This document shows positions 1 through 12,759 of a stretch of DNA of 64,000 nucleotides, in pieces (the first letter of the stretch is position 1; each line of letters begins with the position of its first letter). Origin of the DNA: Beta vulgaris subsp. vulgaris (taxonomy: Eukaryota > Streptophyta > Magnoliopsida > Caryophyllales > Amaranthaceae); contig NC_079206.1 in NCBI RefSeq assembly GCF_026745355.1, positions 14,196,616-14,260,615 of the forward strand, read 5' to 3'. The position numbers and the translations under genes are program-made. The notes under the pieces were generated by a model, which saw only the letters and a list, made by a program, of their open reading frames with translations, made no database searches and was not told where the DNA came from.

Positions 1-2161
1 GCTTTATGTGTTTGAACATATCCATGCAATATCTCAGGATGCAATAGCTTAAGTCAACATATTGAAATAATCATAGGTGCATCTGTGATACACAATGTTG
101 AACTCAAAGGTCCTTACTAGGTGTTTTAGTGAATTTAGACGTAAATATAGTTCCATGTTGTTTTAGTGAATTCAGGCGTAAATACAGTTCCATGTCGAAT
201 GCCATCATAGCAAACCATGTCATCTAATGTCACTTAGCCTACGCATTATTCATTGTTACGAAACTTCGTTTATGTTGAAACACAGATGTATAAACATATA
301 AAATTTCATCATCGAAATATATGTTTGTGTCTAAATGCGCCATGCATGTCTATGTGTGTTGTTTAGGCGTCATGTGTAAATAATACGTGTGGGTGAACAA
401 GTCTATATTTTTACCTCATGATGTAATGTTTAAACATGATAAATGAAGTGATCATTAGTGTGTCTGCCAATATCCGGCGTTAAATTGTATGTGCTTAGAG
501 ATGCATGTGAGAAACGAAAAATGAGCACCTTAGGAATGTTGTTATGTTGTCATAGCTAGTAGATCATGTGATCTGATGTCATGTGATGCTATTGAATTGG
601 TGCATTTTCCATGCTTTTGAAAACTCTGTGTAATCCAATTTGTGAGATTATTGTTGGTCCCTATGTCATTCTGGTGCTTAGCAACTATCATCGCGTTCCT
701 TTGGTAACAGGCATTGTATTGTGTATGGATACGTGTCGCCTCGTTTGGAGGCAGCGTCGCGTCGCCTTTGACTGTCATCATGTCGTCGATCTTGTGACAG
801 GCGTCGTGTCGTCGATCTGGTGGCAAGCGTCACATCGTCTTTTAACTAGCGTCATGCGTCAATCTTGTGACAGGCGTCGTGTCGTCGATCTAGTGGGGAA
901 ACGTCACGTCATTCGACATGTGATATCACGAGACCGTCGTCCAACATTAATTCTATGAAAGAAAGGATATAACAACAATTGTTCCTGTGATAACTAAGTT
1001 AATAGTAATTGCAAAGACCAATGAAGGAACATTGTAATAAATAAGAAGCACAACGAATCGTTCAAATGTTAGCAACAAAAATTCATAAGGGGTCAATGAT
1101 AGGAGTAATAATTGCATAAATTAATTGGAAATTGTTGAAGTGTCGTGATGAGTTTCAGTAGCGTTAGTGATTGGTCATGGAACATCAATGATTTATTCTC
1201 GTCGTAGCGCCTCAACGTTGACTATTGTTTTGTCCTCTAAGACTTTAGGATTCTTTGTCATTTGCCATTATTTCATGTATTATCTCGCTTGTCTTCACCA
1301 TACTCACTGTTTACTACTCTTGACGTTGACGACGAATGTTGGTATTTGGTGATGAATGTCTTGTATGTGTCAAACAACTGACGTCTGGCGTTTGGAGTCA
1401 ATGGACAGTAGTACTCTTCAAAAATCAAGAATTAAAAATAGTTGGAGGTATTGAAAAATAACTCATAGTTGGTGGTATTAAAAGCAAAGGGGCCAAAGTT
1501 TGAAGTATTCTGATCCATTTTTTCAGATTTTTTTTTCCTAATATATGCAGCTTTTGCGTGATAAAAATTAACGATTCACCCCAAACGTTTGCTAGCCTAG
1601 TGATATATTTATTGTATTGCATTGGGCTTATTTTTTTTGGCCGTCTGATAATAAGGCTATTGTTAGATCGTCTTTTGCAAGACTGTAATACACAAATTCT
1701 TTCTATAACTGTATTTCTTTTTTGGTCCACAAAGTAGTCTTTTTAGGCCGCCTTCTTTCAAGGCCCAACCTAAAGGTCCAAATGCAAATCCATCATCTAC
1801 CTGGAAATCTGGCGTACTAGCACAGTACCACTAAGCTACAACCTCCGTATCTTCACCCTCTGGTGATGTAATTTCACTAGGGGACACCGGAATCACATAA
1901 TAATAGACAACAACCCGAATAAGTCAACAAGCAGCAGAGAAAAAATCGATCCTGAACTCAAAAAGATGACAAAATAACTATTCCTGTGCTAGTTTGATCT
2001 GTACAAGGAAATGTAGAATTATCAGCTCCCATGAAAGTGGGCAAAAACATGAATCACTGAGGTAGAGTAATGAAGATACACACATCCCTAAAGAAAACTA
2101 TAAAAAAGAAAAACTACACATTTGAATCAACTTCTTCACTATTTTCCAGTCATCCGTAGCT
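1..2161. other. Intergenic DNA past the GOT1 3' end
   Basis: No coding region or element boundary can be supported here. The sequence is AT-rich, with a GTCG-rich patch around 740-910. The part next to 2162 presumably holds the 3' untranslated region of GOT1, which is transcribed leftwards, but I could not place a polyadenylation site. Short open frames at 611-958 and 1425-1730 show no recognisable motif. Confidence 0.5.
789..891. repeat. 30-bp direct repeat, 73 bp apart
   Basis: A 30-base stretch beginning ATCTTGTGACAGGCGTCGTG occurs at 789-818 and again at 862-891. Related GTCGTCGATC pieces lie just upstream. It looks like a small decayed tandem repeat of unknown origin. Confidence 0.6.
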
Positions 2162-5100
2162 TTATACTGGTACCCGTTTCCCGCGATATCTGTCTATCAA
2201 CTGCAAATCGCAGAAACAGGCAACATAAGTCTGACATGTATCTATGATAAATTTATGAACTAGCCAAGTAGAAAAATTACGAGCAAGTGGTTCAAGGATT
2301 CCCAGTTTCCAACAAGGGTTACATATAACAGGAAGACAGGAGAACTAGTCAACTAGCAGGCATCCATTTTTTATATGCTATCGATTACTTGATATGCAAA
2401 AGAGTGGAAACAAGTACTATACAGTATATAAATTTATCAAACAATAAGACTATAAACCTGATGTATCAGCCTTATCCCAAATTTCTGAGATATTATCAAT
2501 GAAGAGCTCTAGAGTAAATGCACATAATCACATATTGTTGCAAGAGACCCAAGTAAAAACCAGAAGTCTGGTGGTTGCATCAAACTTCTGCATTCTGATA
2601 AATTTTACTCTTTTATATTTCTAAAAGTTGAATCTACTTCCCTCATACATAAGTTGAGAATTTATGCATGGTAAACTCAAGGCTGCATCCGTGAGGTAAA
2701 CAACAAGTCAAAATGGCTAGTCATGGACAAAATTTATTTATTATCTAGATCTTCAAAGCCTGGATAACTAAAAGTAGCCATCCACCCTCTTAAATCCCAA
2801 CAAAATTTCCCATTAATGGTGGTTGCCTAAATTTTCTTTTTGACAGGACACAAACAAATAACTCCCAGTAGCCTGGTTTGCGACGATTTGTGGAACAACT
2901 CATCCAACTCACCAGCAGTGCGCACTAGCCTAACCCAGGCCCAACAGAACACACACACCACCACCACCACCCCACCCACCCCCCGAAATAAGAATAAGTA
3001 ATAAAAAGCGACATGAACCATAAGGAAGATATAAACTAAGGAGCCTCCTAATAGTAGCAAGAATTTAAACGAGTGGACAGCTACTCCTCCTGTTGCTTTC
3101 ACTGCAGGCATGTACATCCTCACAAGTATAACTGGACACCCAATTCTTGTATCTAATAGATGGTTAAAAGTGGAAAAGGACCCCATTAAGACCATGCTGA
3201 AACTTGGTCTATCAAGAGGTAACAAAGAGTGCTTGTTTGAGATTTGGATAAAATTTGGCAATCAATGAAGCATGCAATTCTTAATGTCCTAAAACCTTTC
3301 TATGCAATGCACATACCAAAGTAACTACCTAATCACAAAGCCTCTGTAGACCAATATTAAAAGATATTCACTGAGCAATCATTTTCCTAGTTTCCTCTCG
3401 CTTTCATCAAACACCATGCCCGCATCCTGAAAACTTGGGCTTCTTTCATCATTTTGGAAATTTTTCGAAATAAGTATTATCAGTGACCACAGTACTAATA
3501 AAAAAACAATCAGATGATTCAGATCTACAATAGCACAACCATCCTATTGACCAAACTTTCCTAAAATTTACTTGGATCTAAATCTCACTGACGAAACTAA
3601 AGTCTTGCTCTGGTGTCCAGATGCTATAAAAAGATTAGTGGCTTCACAGTTTCCGAGCAGCAGTCAACTTCACCAACATCATTCTCGATTGTAAGATACA
3701 TAGAGCACAACAAATATCTTGAGTATGACATGTCTTAAAATGAGTGGATCATGCCCAAGCATCAAAACTGACATACAACGATATAGTCAGATCACTTACC
3801 GATCTAAAGATTGGATGTTGCAAAACCCAACCAAGAATAGGTATCCTCTGCAGAAAAACTGCAAGAGTAGGCCAGAAGCCACTGCAGAAAAGAACAACCA
3901 GTCAGCTATTATTGAAGCACTAGACAGCTATGAAGTTACACAAAGAAATTGCATTAACCCACCTGAAAAGTACAATGAACCCATACAATTCCAAAATCAT
4001 GCCAATGATTGGCCAACCAATAATAACGAAGAAGAAACCAGCGCCAAATGATACTGTTCCCTGAGTAACCATCATTCAATAGCATGTAGTTAGATGCTGA
4101 GACCTCAGAGAGACATGAAAAGACAAGGGGACAAGTTGCCACCAGAACCTTAAAATTTTGAGGTTTCGTGAAAAATCCAAGAGTAGATTTCAGCCCAATA
4201 GTTAATGCACACCAGACAAAAGAGAGACTGAAAGCACATAATGAACACATCAGAGATAAAAGGGAGTTAACATGGTGATCAGACAATAGAACAAAAGAAA
4301 GACTAGCTGTACGAGCTCAAAACTTACGTTTCCCATGGCAAGCAACCCCTTGTCAAACAAGAAAATGACCCCCAGACAGGTGAAGCAAAAGCCAAATCCA
4401 GTCAAACCCAGTCCAATCTCTGTTTTATTCACATGAAAGATTATAAAAGAATTCAGCATCTCCAGCATCTCCTCATTTATCCAAAATAAGTTCAGTATTA
4501 AGAGGAAGAAGAATGAACAGGTTTAGAAAATGTAGTAATTATGATCTAAGGGTTCTGTTTTTAAGGCCTCTAACCAACACTAAGAGCAGGGGAATGCTCC
4601 AGCAGGAAAAATTCCTCCACAGCGACAAAAAAATTAAGGAAAAGCAAATCCTTCTATCCATGCAAGCTATAAACAATCTCGACACGTTGGATAGATACCA
4701 GAAGGCTTCAAAGTCCAAATCAAGAAGTTCAACCAAGATGGTGGGGTAATGACGCAATGTCGCATATATTTGATGCCACTCAAAAATAGGAAATTTTGGG
4801 GGGTAGCTACTCAGGGAAGGTAAGGATATACGATAAACACTCTCCTGATAAGCCAACCAGTGAGCTCCACAACTCTACCCTTGAGCTACAAGGATATTAA
4901 CCTATCTAATCCCTCTGGCCACAATAAAGTGTCACTTATGGATTTCTAAATTGAATACTTGAAATTTATCTTACAGTACATTTATGAAGACTATACAAAA
5001 TTCAATTTGTAAAACCATTCATAATGCATATGACACCAATACATGTCATAACAAGAATCATCGTGTGATTTTCATGGAGAAAAAAGTTCGACATCGAGAA

Positions 5101-6286
5101 TAAAGGTGAGACTCATTTGCAAACGGAAGTGTACGGAAAATCAAAATCAGGTGCCAACGCATTCCATATTAACACAATATTGTATTGAATAAACCTAGAT
5201 ATCAGCAACTCTATTTACTAATATTGGGATAATCTCCCCAAATCCCAAATAATTCATACCATTAAAATTAATTTTAAAATTAAAAAAGAAAAAAAAGGTG
5301 AGAGAAGCAGATGGTGGTAGTAATGAGGAAGTTTCCTCATGTTGACTATAAGAGAGTGATAGTCATCAAAGTCCTAAAGCTAAGATCTTTGCAATAGATC
5401 TTTGGAAGAAGTTAATTTGACTTCGTTGGCAATAGTCATAGCACTTGTGTGTCTCCTTAAAGTGCATTAATGTTAAAGCTTGAATTTATGGCAAGATTTG
5501 TGCTTATATATATGAGCATTACCATGAGAGTTCATGAGCACAGCAAAGAAGAAGGTGCGTAAGTGCATTATAGAAGAAGGTATTGCACAAATATACAAGA
5601 GAGGGAAATAAACACATTATTAGTAGTGAGAGTGTTTTAGAATTAGTGTTAAGTACTATTGTTGAGGTTCTAAGAGTGATCTATTCTAAATACAATATAG
5701 CTAATATTTTAGTTATAGTAGTTAATTATACTCCAAATAATATTGAAGTCTCATCCCTAGAGATTGGGACATTGGTTTCTCCCTATTGTTAAAAGAGGGT
5801 TTTCCATGTAAAAATATTGTGTTCATCTTGTACTATATTCTTCTTCCTGATATTTCAGTATTTGTTGCTTATTTCCCAACAACTAAGGCCGTATGAGCTC
5901 ATCCAAATCCAAAATGATCGCATCTGACTTGAGGAAACCGAACTATGATATATGCCTATATCCACAATTCTCCATCAATGGTTACAATTTATAGCTATAA
6001 TCCAAGAAATTCAAACACAATTGAGCTCAACGATCCACAAGGCACTGACAACAGCGTTGTGGAATCCACATTCTCAGCATCATAAGAATATAATTCACTC
6101 CAATACAACAGTGAATAACTCAATAACGCAATTACCATGCTATCTTAAAATTCCTCAGTCACCACAAATCAACATAGCAAAAAGAAACTTACAAAATGTA
6201 ATAATCTTAACAACAATCGTAAAATTACAAAAAAGCAAAGGAAGATTAATACTTACTTTTCTATCATCCATCTCGAATGATGCCAT
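2162..6286 (-). CDS. GOT1: GOT1 (Golgi transport 1) vesicle transport protein, five coding exons, exon 3 frameshifted
   Basis: GOT1 family proteins are small four-helix membrane proteins of ER-Golgi traffic, about 140 residues in plants. Coding exons on the minus strand are 6286-6257 (starts MASFEMDDRK), 4417-4328 (IGLGLTGFG...DKGLLAMGN), 4227-4149 (ALTIGLKST...PQNFK), 4060-3963 (GTVSFGAGFFFVIIGWPIIG), 3881-3800 (GFWPTLAVFLQRIPILGW) and 2200-2162 (LIDRYRGKRVPV, stop). The third and fourth of these segments may be counted as exons 3a and 3b. Most junctions are GT-AG and phases agree, except that the 4328/4227 junction is out of phase by two bases. The family alignment suggests single T losses in the T-run near 4217 and in GTGTGCA near 4209. 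Either consensus errors or an inactivated copy would explain this. Everything else, including both termini, is conserved. The start is the only ATG that joins in frame to the IGLGLTG exon. Confidence 0.85.
5340..5881 (-). mobile_element. Candidate solo LTR or TRIM in GOT1 intron 1
   Basis: Read on the minus strand, this 542-bp segment starts TGTTGGGAAATAAGC and ends TAGTCAACA, the TG..CA form of an LTR. It contains a TATA-like CATATATATAAGC near 5505-5517 in the same orientation. No coding sequence, primer-binding site or second LTR is present, and I found no convincing 5-bp target duplication, so a solo LTR is an inference from the ends and the TATA box. It lies within the first coding intron (4418-6256) of GOT1, antisense to nothing and co-oriented with the gene. 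Confidence 0.4.
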
Positions 6287-6882
6287 CTTTGCCAACTTAA
6301 ACAATCAAATATACGAAATTTGGCGAGAATTTCTCTAAGAAAAAAAAAATAATAATAATTTGTTAGGGTTTGAAGAAGAATAAAGATCGAAAAGTGCAGC
6401 TAACTACAAATTGCGAGGAAATCGATGATGATATTGAACAATCGTATTTTTAGTAGAATTAAGTGCAGAGGAACTTACCACGAGAAGGAAACGTAACGAG
6501 CAGTAGCAGTTGATGGCGGAGAGAAAAGGAAAAGAGAATCCTGCAACTGCACTTCAGGTGTGGCAACTGGCAAGACATGAGGAGAGTAGAGTCAAAATTA
6601 CTCCTATAAAAGGAAGGTAGGAGGCGAGGCGTTTATTATTTGAAAATTAGAGACAAAGAGTTGCCTCTTGAGTCTTTGCCACGCTGTTCGGCCAATCAAA
6701 GGAGGCGCGAGTTGCAACCTCGCAATGATGTTCAAGTGCTGACCGGGAAACAAAAACAAAAAAATAGTCCACCTTCTAATTTTCTTGCGATAACATTTAC
6801 GTTGTCTTTAGATGTGAGTAAATGACAGGTCGGGTTCGGGTTGGGCCGTAGTAAAAAAATTAGCTTATATATCGGGACAGAT
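6287..6882 (-). promoter_or_regulatory. GOT1 5' untranslated and promoter region
   Basis: This is the stretch immediately upstream of the GOT1 start codon, between it and the MITE at 6886. The part near 6480-6540 is purine-rich, compatible with leader sequence. A CCTATAAAAGG motif at 6603-6613 reads as a TATA-like box on the plus strand, and its complement gives only a weak TATA match for GOT1. No transcription start can be fixed from sequence alone. Confidence 0.4.
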
Positions 6883-6885
6883 TTA

Positions 6886-7231
6886 GGCTATGTTTATTTC
6901 ATTTGAAATTTTCTGTTCTGAACTTTATGATTTTGATCTGAATTTATTTTTTCTGATCTGATCTAATATGATCTGAACTGATCTGATCTGATCTGAACTG
7001 ATCTGATCTGATCTGATTACAAGATCTTATCTTTTAGATTAGTCTCAATATATAAGAAAAATTATAGTCATGTGGGGTCTTGTTTGATTTGTCTCAATGA
7101 GTACAGATTTTTAATAGTAATAATGATTTTTAAATCTGATATGATATGATATGATCTGATCTGAACTAATTTTTTCTGATCTGATCTGATTAGATCTGAA
7201 ATAAGCAAAATAAGATGAACTGAACATAGCC
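6886..7231. mobile_element. Tourist/Harbinger-type MITE with GATCT-rich interior
   Basis: The 346-bp element is bounded by inverted GGCTATGTT / AACATAGCC and by TTA on both sides (6883-6885 and 7232-7234), the target duplication typical of PIF/Harbinger elements. It has no coding capacity. The interior contains runs of GATCTGATCTGAACT at 6955-7020 and again near 7140-7200. It lies about 600 bp upstream of the GOT1 start codon, so it may contribute to that promoter region. Confidence 0.75.
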
Positions 7232-7957
7232 TTAGTCAAGCATAATTTGGGCCTAATTTTATATCCATAGTCCGTCTTTTTGAGTCAAAGATAGCGGGCT
7301 TTCAGGTTAAAAATAGGGTCATGTCGATTTTAGACTGTAAAGTTTATATTTGGATTGTCCAAAATACGTTCCAAAAACAAATAAAAATGTAGATCTGATC
7401 CGATTATTGAAGTTTCAGTCAGAGTTAAAATTGTTAGCTCTACGTTGTGTTATCTTCATATTAATTTTTTTTTTCAAAATATTCTTTTGATTGTAATTCA
7501 CCTTTTTCAAGAAAGGATTTTTTTTCTTGTTAATGGAAGGAGAGAAGAGGTTGAAGAAGAACAGAGAGAGAGAGAAAGGGATAACACTTGAAAAATTATT
7601 GTGTAAAGTAGGATGATGTTTGGTTAACTTAACTTATAAAGTGGGCGTTTGTTACTTTTTACAAACAATTTTTTTTTTAGGTCTTGGCTAAAAAAAATTA
7701 AAAGGCTTTTACAAAATGAAGCATTAAAAAGGTATGTTTTTACCATATTTTCCAAGAAAAAAAATGTGTCATGAGTTTTTAGGTGCAGTTTCATAAGTTC
7801 AAAATGAAGATAATGCCCCCTTATTTGAGGATGTTAATATCGTCAATGGTTCTTAGAGTATCGCTCATATCATTTGAAAGTCTATACAATATTTTTTCAC
7901 TTGCCATACTTTTTTATTCCGTCATATAGTCCTACCACCCTCCTCTTTCCTCACAAT

Positions 7958-9350
7958 CACACGGATGGCAATGAGACGATACGGACCATATCTTTATGGA
8001 CTCAGATCCATATCCGCTTTCAAGGTTGGATCTAGATCCAACCGAAGTCGACGGGTCTGAAAAAGGAAGCCCCCAAGTCCATATATTGAGGATTCCCGCA
8101 AATCTGCGTCCAAACGGATTCGTCTAGAATGTTCCCAAATCAAATTAGAAAAACATAATAAAAAAATGATTCTCCTTGTGGCAGTATGGGTAGCGGTGCG
8201 AACGAGAGCGCGAAAGTCGACCAAGAGAGAATGAGCGAGAAGGATGAGAGTAGGGGAGGTGGTGGCCAACGATGCATCTAGTGGTGCGCTAGTGTGAAGC
8301 ACGAGGAATCCAAATCCAAAGAAGGTGAGAGAGGAGTGGGAGTCAAGAGAGAGTTCAACAGTCACGGTGGGATCGTGCTAACGAAAAAGAGAAGGGAATA
8401 GGTGGTGTTTGGTGCTACGGCTAGTGGTTGCTGGTCATGGCTAGGAATGGTAATGGGGCGGGTCTGGGTCGGGTCACCTGGACCCAGACCCAAACCCGTT
8501 TATTTTTCACAGACCCGTTGGGTCTAGATTTTTCAGACCCAGACCCGCTGGGTCTAGCGGTCCATGGGTCCTTACTGGGTCCTAAATGGGTCCTTCTTAT
8601 TTTAAGTTTTCATCACATTTTTAAATATTTGGTAATTAAAAATTTTCCCCCTAATATATATAGGTTCTTGTATCCATGGTTAAAGAATTCTCTAAATAAA
8701 ATTTTAAGAATTAACTGATAAAATATTAAAATGTTACAACTTATAAAGTTACTGTCGCTCATAAAATTTTAGAGTTTAGGTAAAAAAAAATTTCTAATAT
8801 GTAAATGGGTCCGCGGGGAGGGTCTGGGTCTAGCATATGCGGACCGGACCCAGCCCGACCCACACTCTTCGGGACCCAGACCCGACCCGGACCCATTGGA
8901 TCTAAAATTTCTAGACCCAGACCCATATAAATGGGTCGGTCCTGGCGGTCGGGTCGGGTCCTGGACCCATTGCCATCCCTAGTCATGGCTGACGAGGGAG
9001 GAGAATGAGCATGAGAGAAGGGAGCAAATGTGAGAGAAAGGCAGTTGGTGGCGGATGGTGGTCGTAGGGAGCAGTGCGCTGGCGGTGTTGGATGGATGAG
9101 AAGATGGGAATTGCAAGTGAGTTAGGGTTTCATTTACTTCAGTGCTTATTCAAGTATATTGTATTTAATTTTAAATATTGAAAATGATTTTTTTTATAAT
9201 GAATGTACGAGTCCGGGTCAGTCCTGGAATCGAAATCAAATTCGTATTTTAGCCCTGGGATCTAGATCCGACCGTATCTATCGGGTTAAGAATTTGGAAT
9301 TCTAATATGAATTCACATATCCGGGAGGTGTTTAGGATCCATTGTCATGG
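7958..9350. mobile_element. Older hAT-like element carrying a nested MITE
   Basis: The left edge (CACACGGATGGCAATG) and right edge (CATTGTCATGG) are weakly complementary, and CTCACAA flanks both (7950-7956 and 9351-9357), with the eighth base T on the left and C on the right. Both arms share GATCTAGATCC-type motifs (near 8030 and 9259). No transposase is visible. The intact MITE at 8442-8981 is inserted within it, so this element is the older one. The boundaries are my best guess. Confidence 0.4.
8442..8981. mobile_element. hAT-type MITE with perfect 8-bp target duplication
   Basis: The 540-bp element begins TAGGAATGGTAATGGG and ends CCCATTGCCATCCCTA, giving near-perfect terminal inverted repeats. 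GTCATGGC lies directly on each side (8434-8441 and 8982-8989), an 8-bp target duplication that fits the hAT superfamily. Both ends are rich in GGGTC/GACCC, so the arms can fold back on each other, and the middle is AT-rich. There is no coding capacity. Confidence 0.85.
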
Positions 9351-9358
9351 CTCACAAC

Positions 9359-11336
9359 CCCTTAACACTACACCATAGCCCACTGCAAAAATATAAGACT
9401 CACTACAAGACCCACTGCATCATCATAGCGTAGAATGCCATACATCTTCAAAGCACTGAACCACGGGAAACAATATATGGACCCAAAATTGTAACCCCTC
9501 GATAATTCTCTTTTTCCAAAATACCTTTTTCAATATAAAACTCAGACAATCATCAAAGCATTCTTGCCCGTGTGATAACGTATCGCTTATTCAGAATTTT
9601 GCAGCATAAAACATATAATTGGACTTTAGAATTGAAATATAATTAATAACGAAATAACTTTAAAACCAAACAACATTGTTAGCTTTACTTTCAAACCAAA
9701 CTTAAGTATAATTGTATCCACTAACACAATAAATATAGCAATCTGCTACACAAGCTCTCCATTTCCAAACCCCATGATGCATCATCTGCACACATGTAGA
9801 TGTCAATGCACTAAAGAATCTGCTCACCAAGAATGGGTCATCACAAAATCAATAAGGCAAAGCCATGATCAACACATACAAACAAGCACGTAGTCAGCAA
9901 AGCTGATACTACATAATAATAAATACATATTCCTAACATGATACTAATAAATATAAGCATGGATAAATAACAACATAACAATCTAACAATCTGCAGATAA
10001 CTTTTACTGAACTAAACTTTAACAATCTTTTTATTAATTTAATGGAATAGTCATTGGACCGAGTTGTCTCATCTAAAAACCAACCTTCACCTAGGAAGAC
10101 GAAATACGGCACGACTCCGTATTCCATAATGACCTGCGATGTCGAGAAACCTTTTTAATAAAAATAGGAACCGTGATCATCCAACTCCATTAAAAGACAT
10201 GGCATGACCACCATGTACCCAAATCCTGATTGTCCAACTTCAGATGTGCACAGTCTAAAGTTTATTACATCCAAGTTTCCACTTTACGTGATTTACCAAT
10301 TATTACTTGTTATGACACACAGCAATACAGATAATACATAATCAAACATTCACAACTTATTCCTTGTTATCTTAGGATTAAGTAAGTGATCATACAACTT
10401 ATAACCCAAGATTAATTTTCTACTTTATTCCAACCCTTTTTATTTGTTGAACCTAGCCAACAACCAACTTACCTTTCAAAGGTAGAAATTATCAACTTAC
10501 CAAATAAGGCCCACAATCCTCGTAGAGTAGTGAAAATAATGGTATAAGGGAACACATGATTCAATCATGATTCAACTTAATAAATATACTAATTCCCCAT
10601 GTGAATTAATAAATAAAGTTCCCAACCAACATGCTTGCATCAATATTCCATACAAACATGATATTAATCTCATAATTAGATCTCATACTTAACATATTCG
10701 CATGCAGACATAAAACATGTAAAATCCAATTATAATAGCAATCATATATGAACTCACATAGTTCCTATACATGATACTACATAAACTTTTCCTTCCTAAA
10801 ATCATGATACTGCATCAAACAACATATAGGTATGTACGTCCTTGTGTAGACAAATTGATAGGCCACTTTTAACAACTTTAGAAGTCGTGTACAGAGAAAT
10901 CTTCACCTAAAATAACCAATAGAATTTATAATCAATACTCTAAATAAATTCCAGCAACTTTAGAATACTTTAAATTCCCTTTAAAATATTTAAAAGTTAT
11001 TTTTATTATTAAAACTTCAATTACTCATATTCCCTAGCATAGTACTACTAACTAGTCATGAAAATCCATAAAACCCATTAATAACAAACTTTCTAGAATT
11101 CCAGCAACTTATAAATTATTAAAAATCCCTTCAAACGTGCTTAATTCATAAGTTAAACCAATTTCATAGTTTATAACATGCTACTATGATTTTTCCAATC
11201 TTTAACACCCTAAAAATCCATGTTTTGATAATTAAAATTCCAATTTAAACATAATAATCAAATCTGAATTTTTATTCTTTCAAAACATAATTTATATAAT
11301 CATAGATTCATCATTAAAATAGTACATTAAAGCTTC
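9359..11336. other. AT-rich intergenic DNA, no gene seen
   Basis: About 2 kb without a recognisable gene or element end. It is continuous with the sequence right of 22140, because the Copia element was inserted between them. The phrase CCAGCAACTT recurs (10953 and 11101) and the style resembles old retrotransposon remnant, but I cannot assign it. Confidence 0.45.
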
Positions 11337-11341
11337 TAACC

Positions 11342-12694
11342 TGTTGAACCCTAGTTTTGATAATGACAAAGAAACAAAGGAACAAACTAAGTAGTGAACT
11401 AATGAATTATTTAAGTGTATGGTGTTTAAGGTATCAATGCAAGGAACTGGGAGAATACGAAGTCAATGAAGAAGTCAAGAGAGGATTTCAAAGGCTAAGT
11501 AAAGAAGTTTCTATGTTGATACTGGAGCAAGCATTGGATCAAGAATAATAGAAGCTAGGCGTTTTATTTTCTAGTTCCAATGTAAAGGAACAAAGAAAGA
11601 ATGGTAAGGAACTGTGGCAGTATTTGAGAATGAAGCGTTTGTTCCTTTGTAAGGAACAAACTAAGTGGCACTTAGAAATATGTTAAAGGAACTGATAATA
11701 AAGGAACTAGACTTAGGCGTGTATTATGTAACGGTTAAAATGATAATGGAGTAAGTCATGCCTAATTATAGGAAATTAGTTATTCTAATTTCAAATGATA
11801 AAATCAGTTTTAAAAAGAAAATCTTTTTGGAAAAGATTTATTTTTTCGGAAAATAAGAAAATAAATATCCGGTTGTTAGAAAGATTTTATTTCAAAGATA
11901 TTATTTTCTTAAAGATTAAAATTCAGATTTAAAGATAAAAAGAGTTTATAAAACTGATTTTCGGATAATGCTCAAGGAACTCCTATTATTAGGAGTAATG
12001 GCTGCATTTATCCACGTTCATTTAGTTCATGGGATCATGGGACATGATGTAAAACGTGTTCCTTAGGGGAAGGAACATCATGGGTAAATGGATTAAACTG
12101 TACTCTAACATTAATCCCACGTTCTTCATGATTAACACTATAAATATAGAAGTCTAGATAAGTTCCAAATTGTGTCTGACTAAGTAATTAAGTGAGTTTA
12201 ACTTATTAAGTGTCAGTGCCTTCATTCTCTCATAATAGCCATTTGTTCTTTGCCTTCTTACTCTAATTCCACTAAGCTTATTTCGATCAATTGTATTTTG
12301 GTTTTTGGGGTAAGGGAACTTTGAGTGAAGTTCTGTAAGAGAAAGGCTTTGAGTGAAGCTTGTATGTGTGAGAAAACTTCGAGTGAAGTTGAGAGGAACT
12401 GCTGTTAAGGGAACAGTGGTTCAGGAACTTGAGTTTAGGAACTCAAGGTGTGGCTCGAGTTAGAATTAGGTTGTAACAGAGTTGTTTGGCCTAATTAGTG
12501 AAAGTGTTGAGTTTAAAATCCCTAGTGGTCGAGGTTGTTTCTTCTTGTTGGGCCCAAGAAGTTTTTCCTCGTAAAAATCCCTTGTGTTCCTTTAGCTTGT
12601 TTATTCGTTTAAGTTTTAATTTCCGCAAAAAGTTACGTTTATTTCTACACCTACAATTCACCCCCCCTCTTGTAGTGTTCCTAGGGAAATAACA
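11342..12694 (+). repeat. 5' LTR of the Copia element
   Basis: It starts TGTTGAACCC and ends GGGAAATAACA. CACTATAAATATAG near 12127-12140 is a plausible TATA box for element transcription. It matches the LTR at 20775-22135 along its whole length, with roughly three substitutions but over a dozen 1-2-base length differences. GGAAC or GTTCC occurs about 20 times by hand count. Confidence 0.95.
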
Positions 12695-12696
12695 AT

Positions 12697-12708
12697 TGGT
12701 ATCAGAGC
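12697..12708 (+). promoter_or_regulatory. tRNA primer-binding site
   Basis: TGGTATCAGAGC, two bases after the 5' LTR, is the standard complement of the 3' end of plant initiator methionine tRNA and would prime minus-strand DNA synthesis. Confidence 0.95.
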
Positions 12709-12759
12709 TAGAACTCACGTAAGATAGGAAACCCTATTGAAGAAAAGATCCAAGGAACA

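Noticed and set aside
611..958. 115-codon plus-strand frame
   Set aside because: It is created by the GTCGTCGATC repeats, and no domain is seen.
2827..3261. 144-codon minus-strand frame
   Set aside because: It falls in the last GOT1 intron between exons ending 3800 and starting 2200, and shows no family motif.
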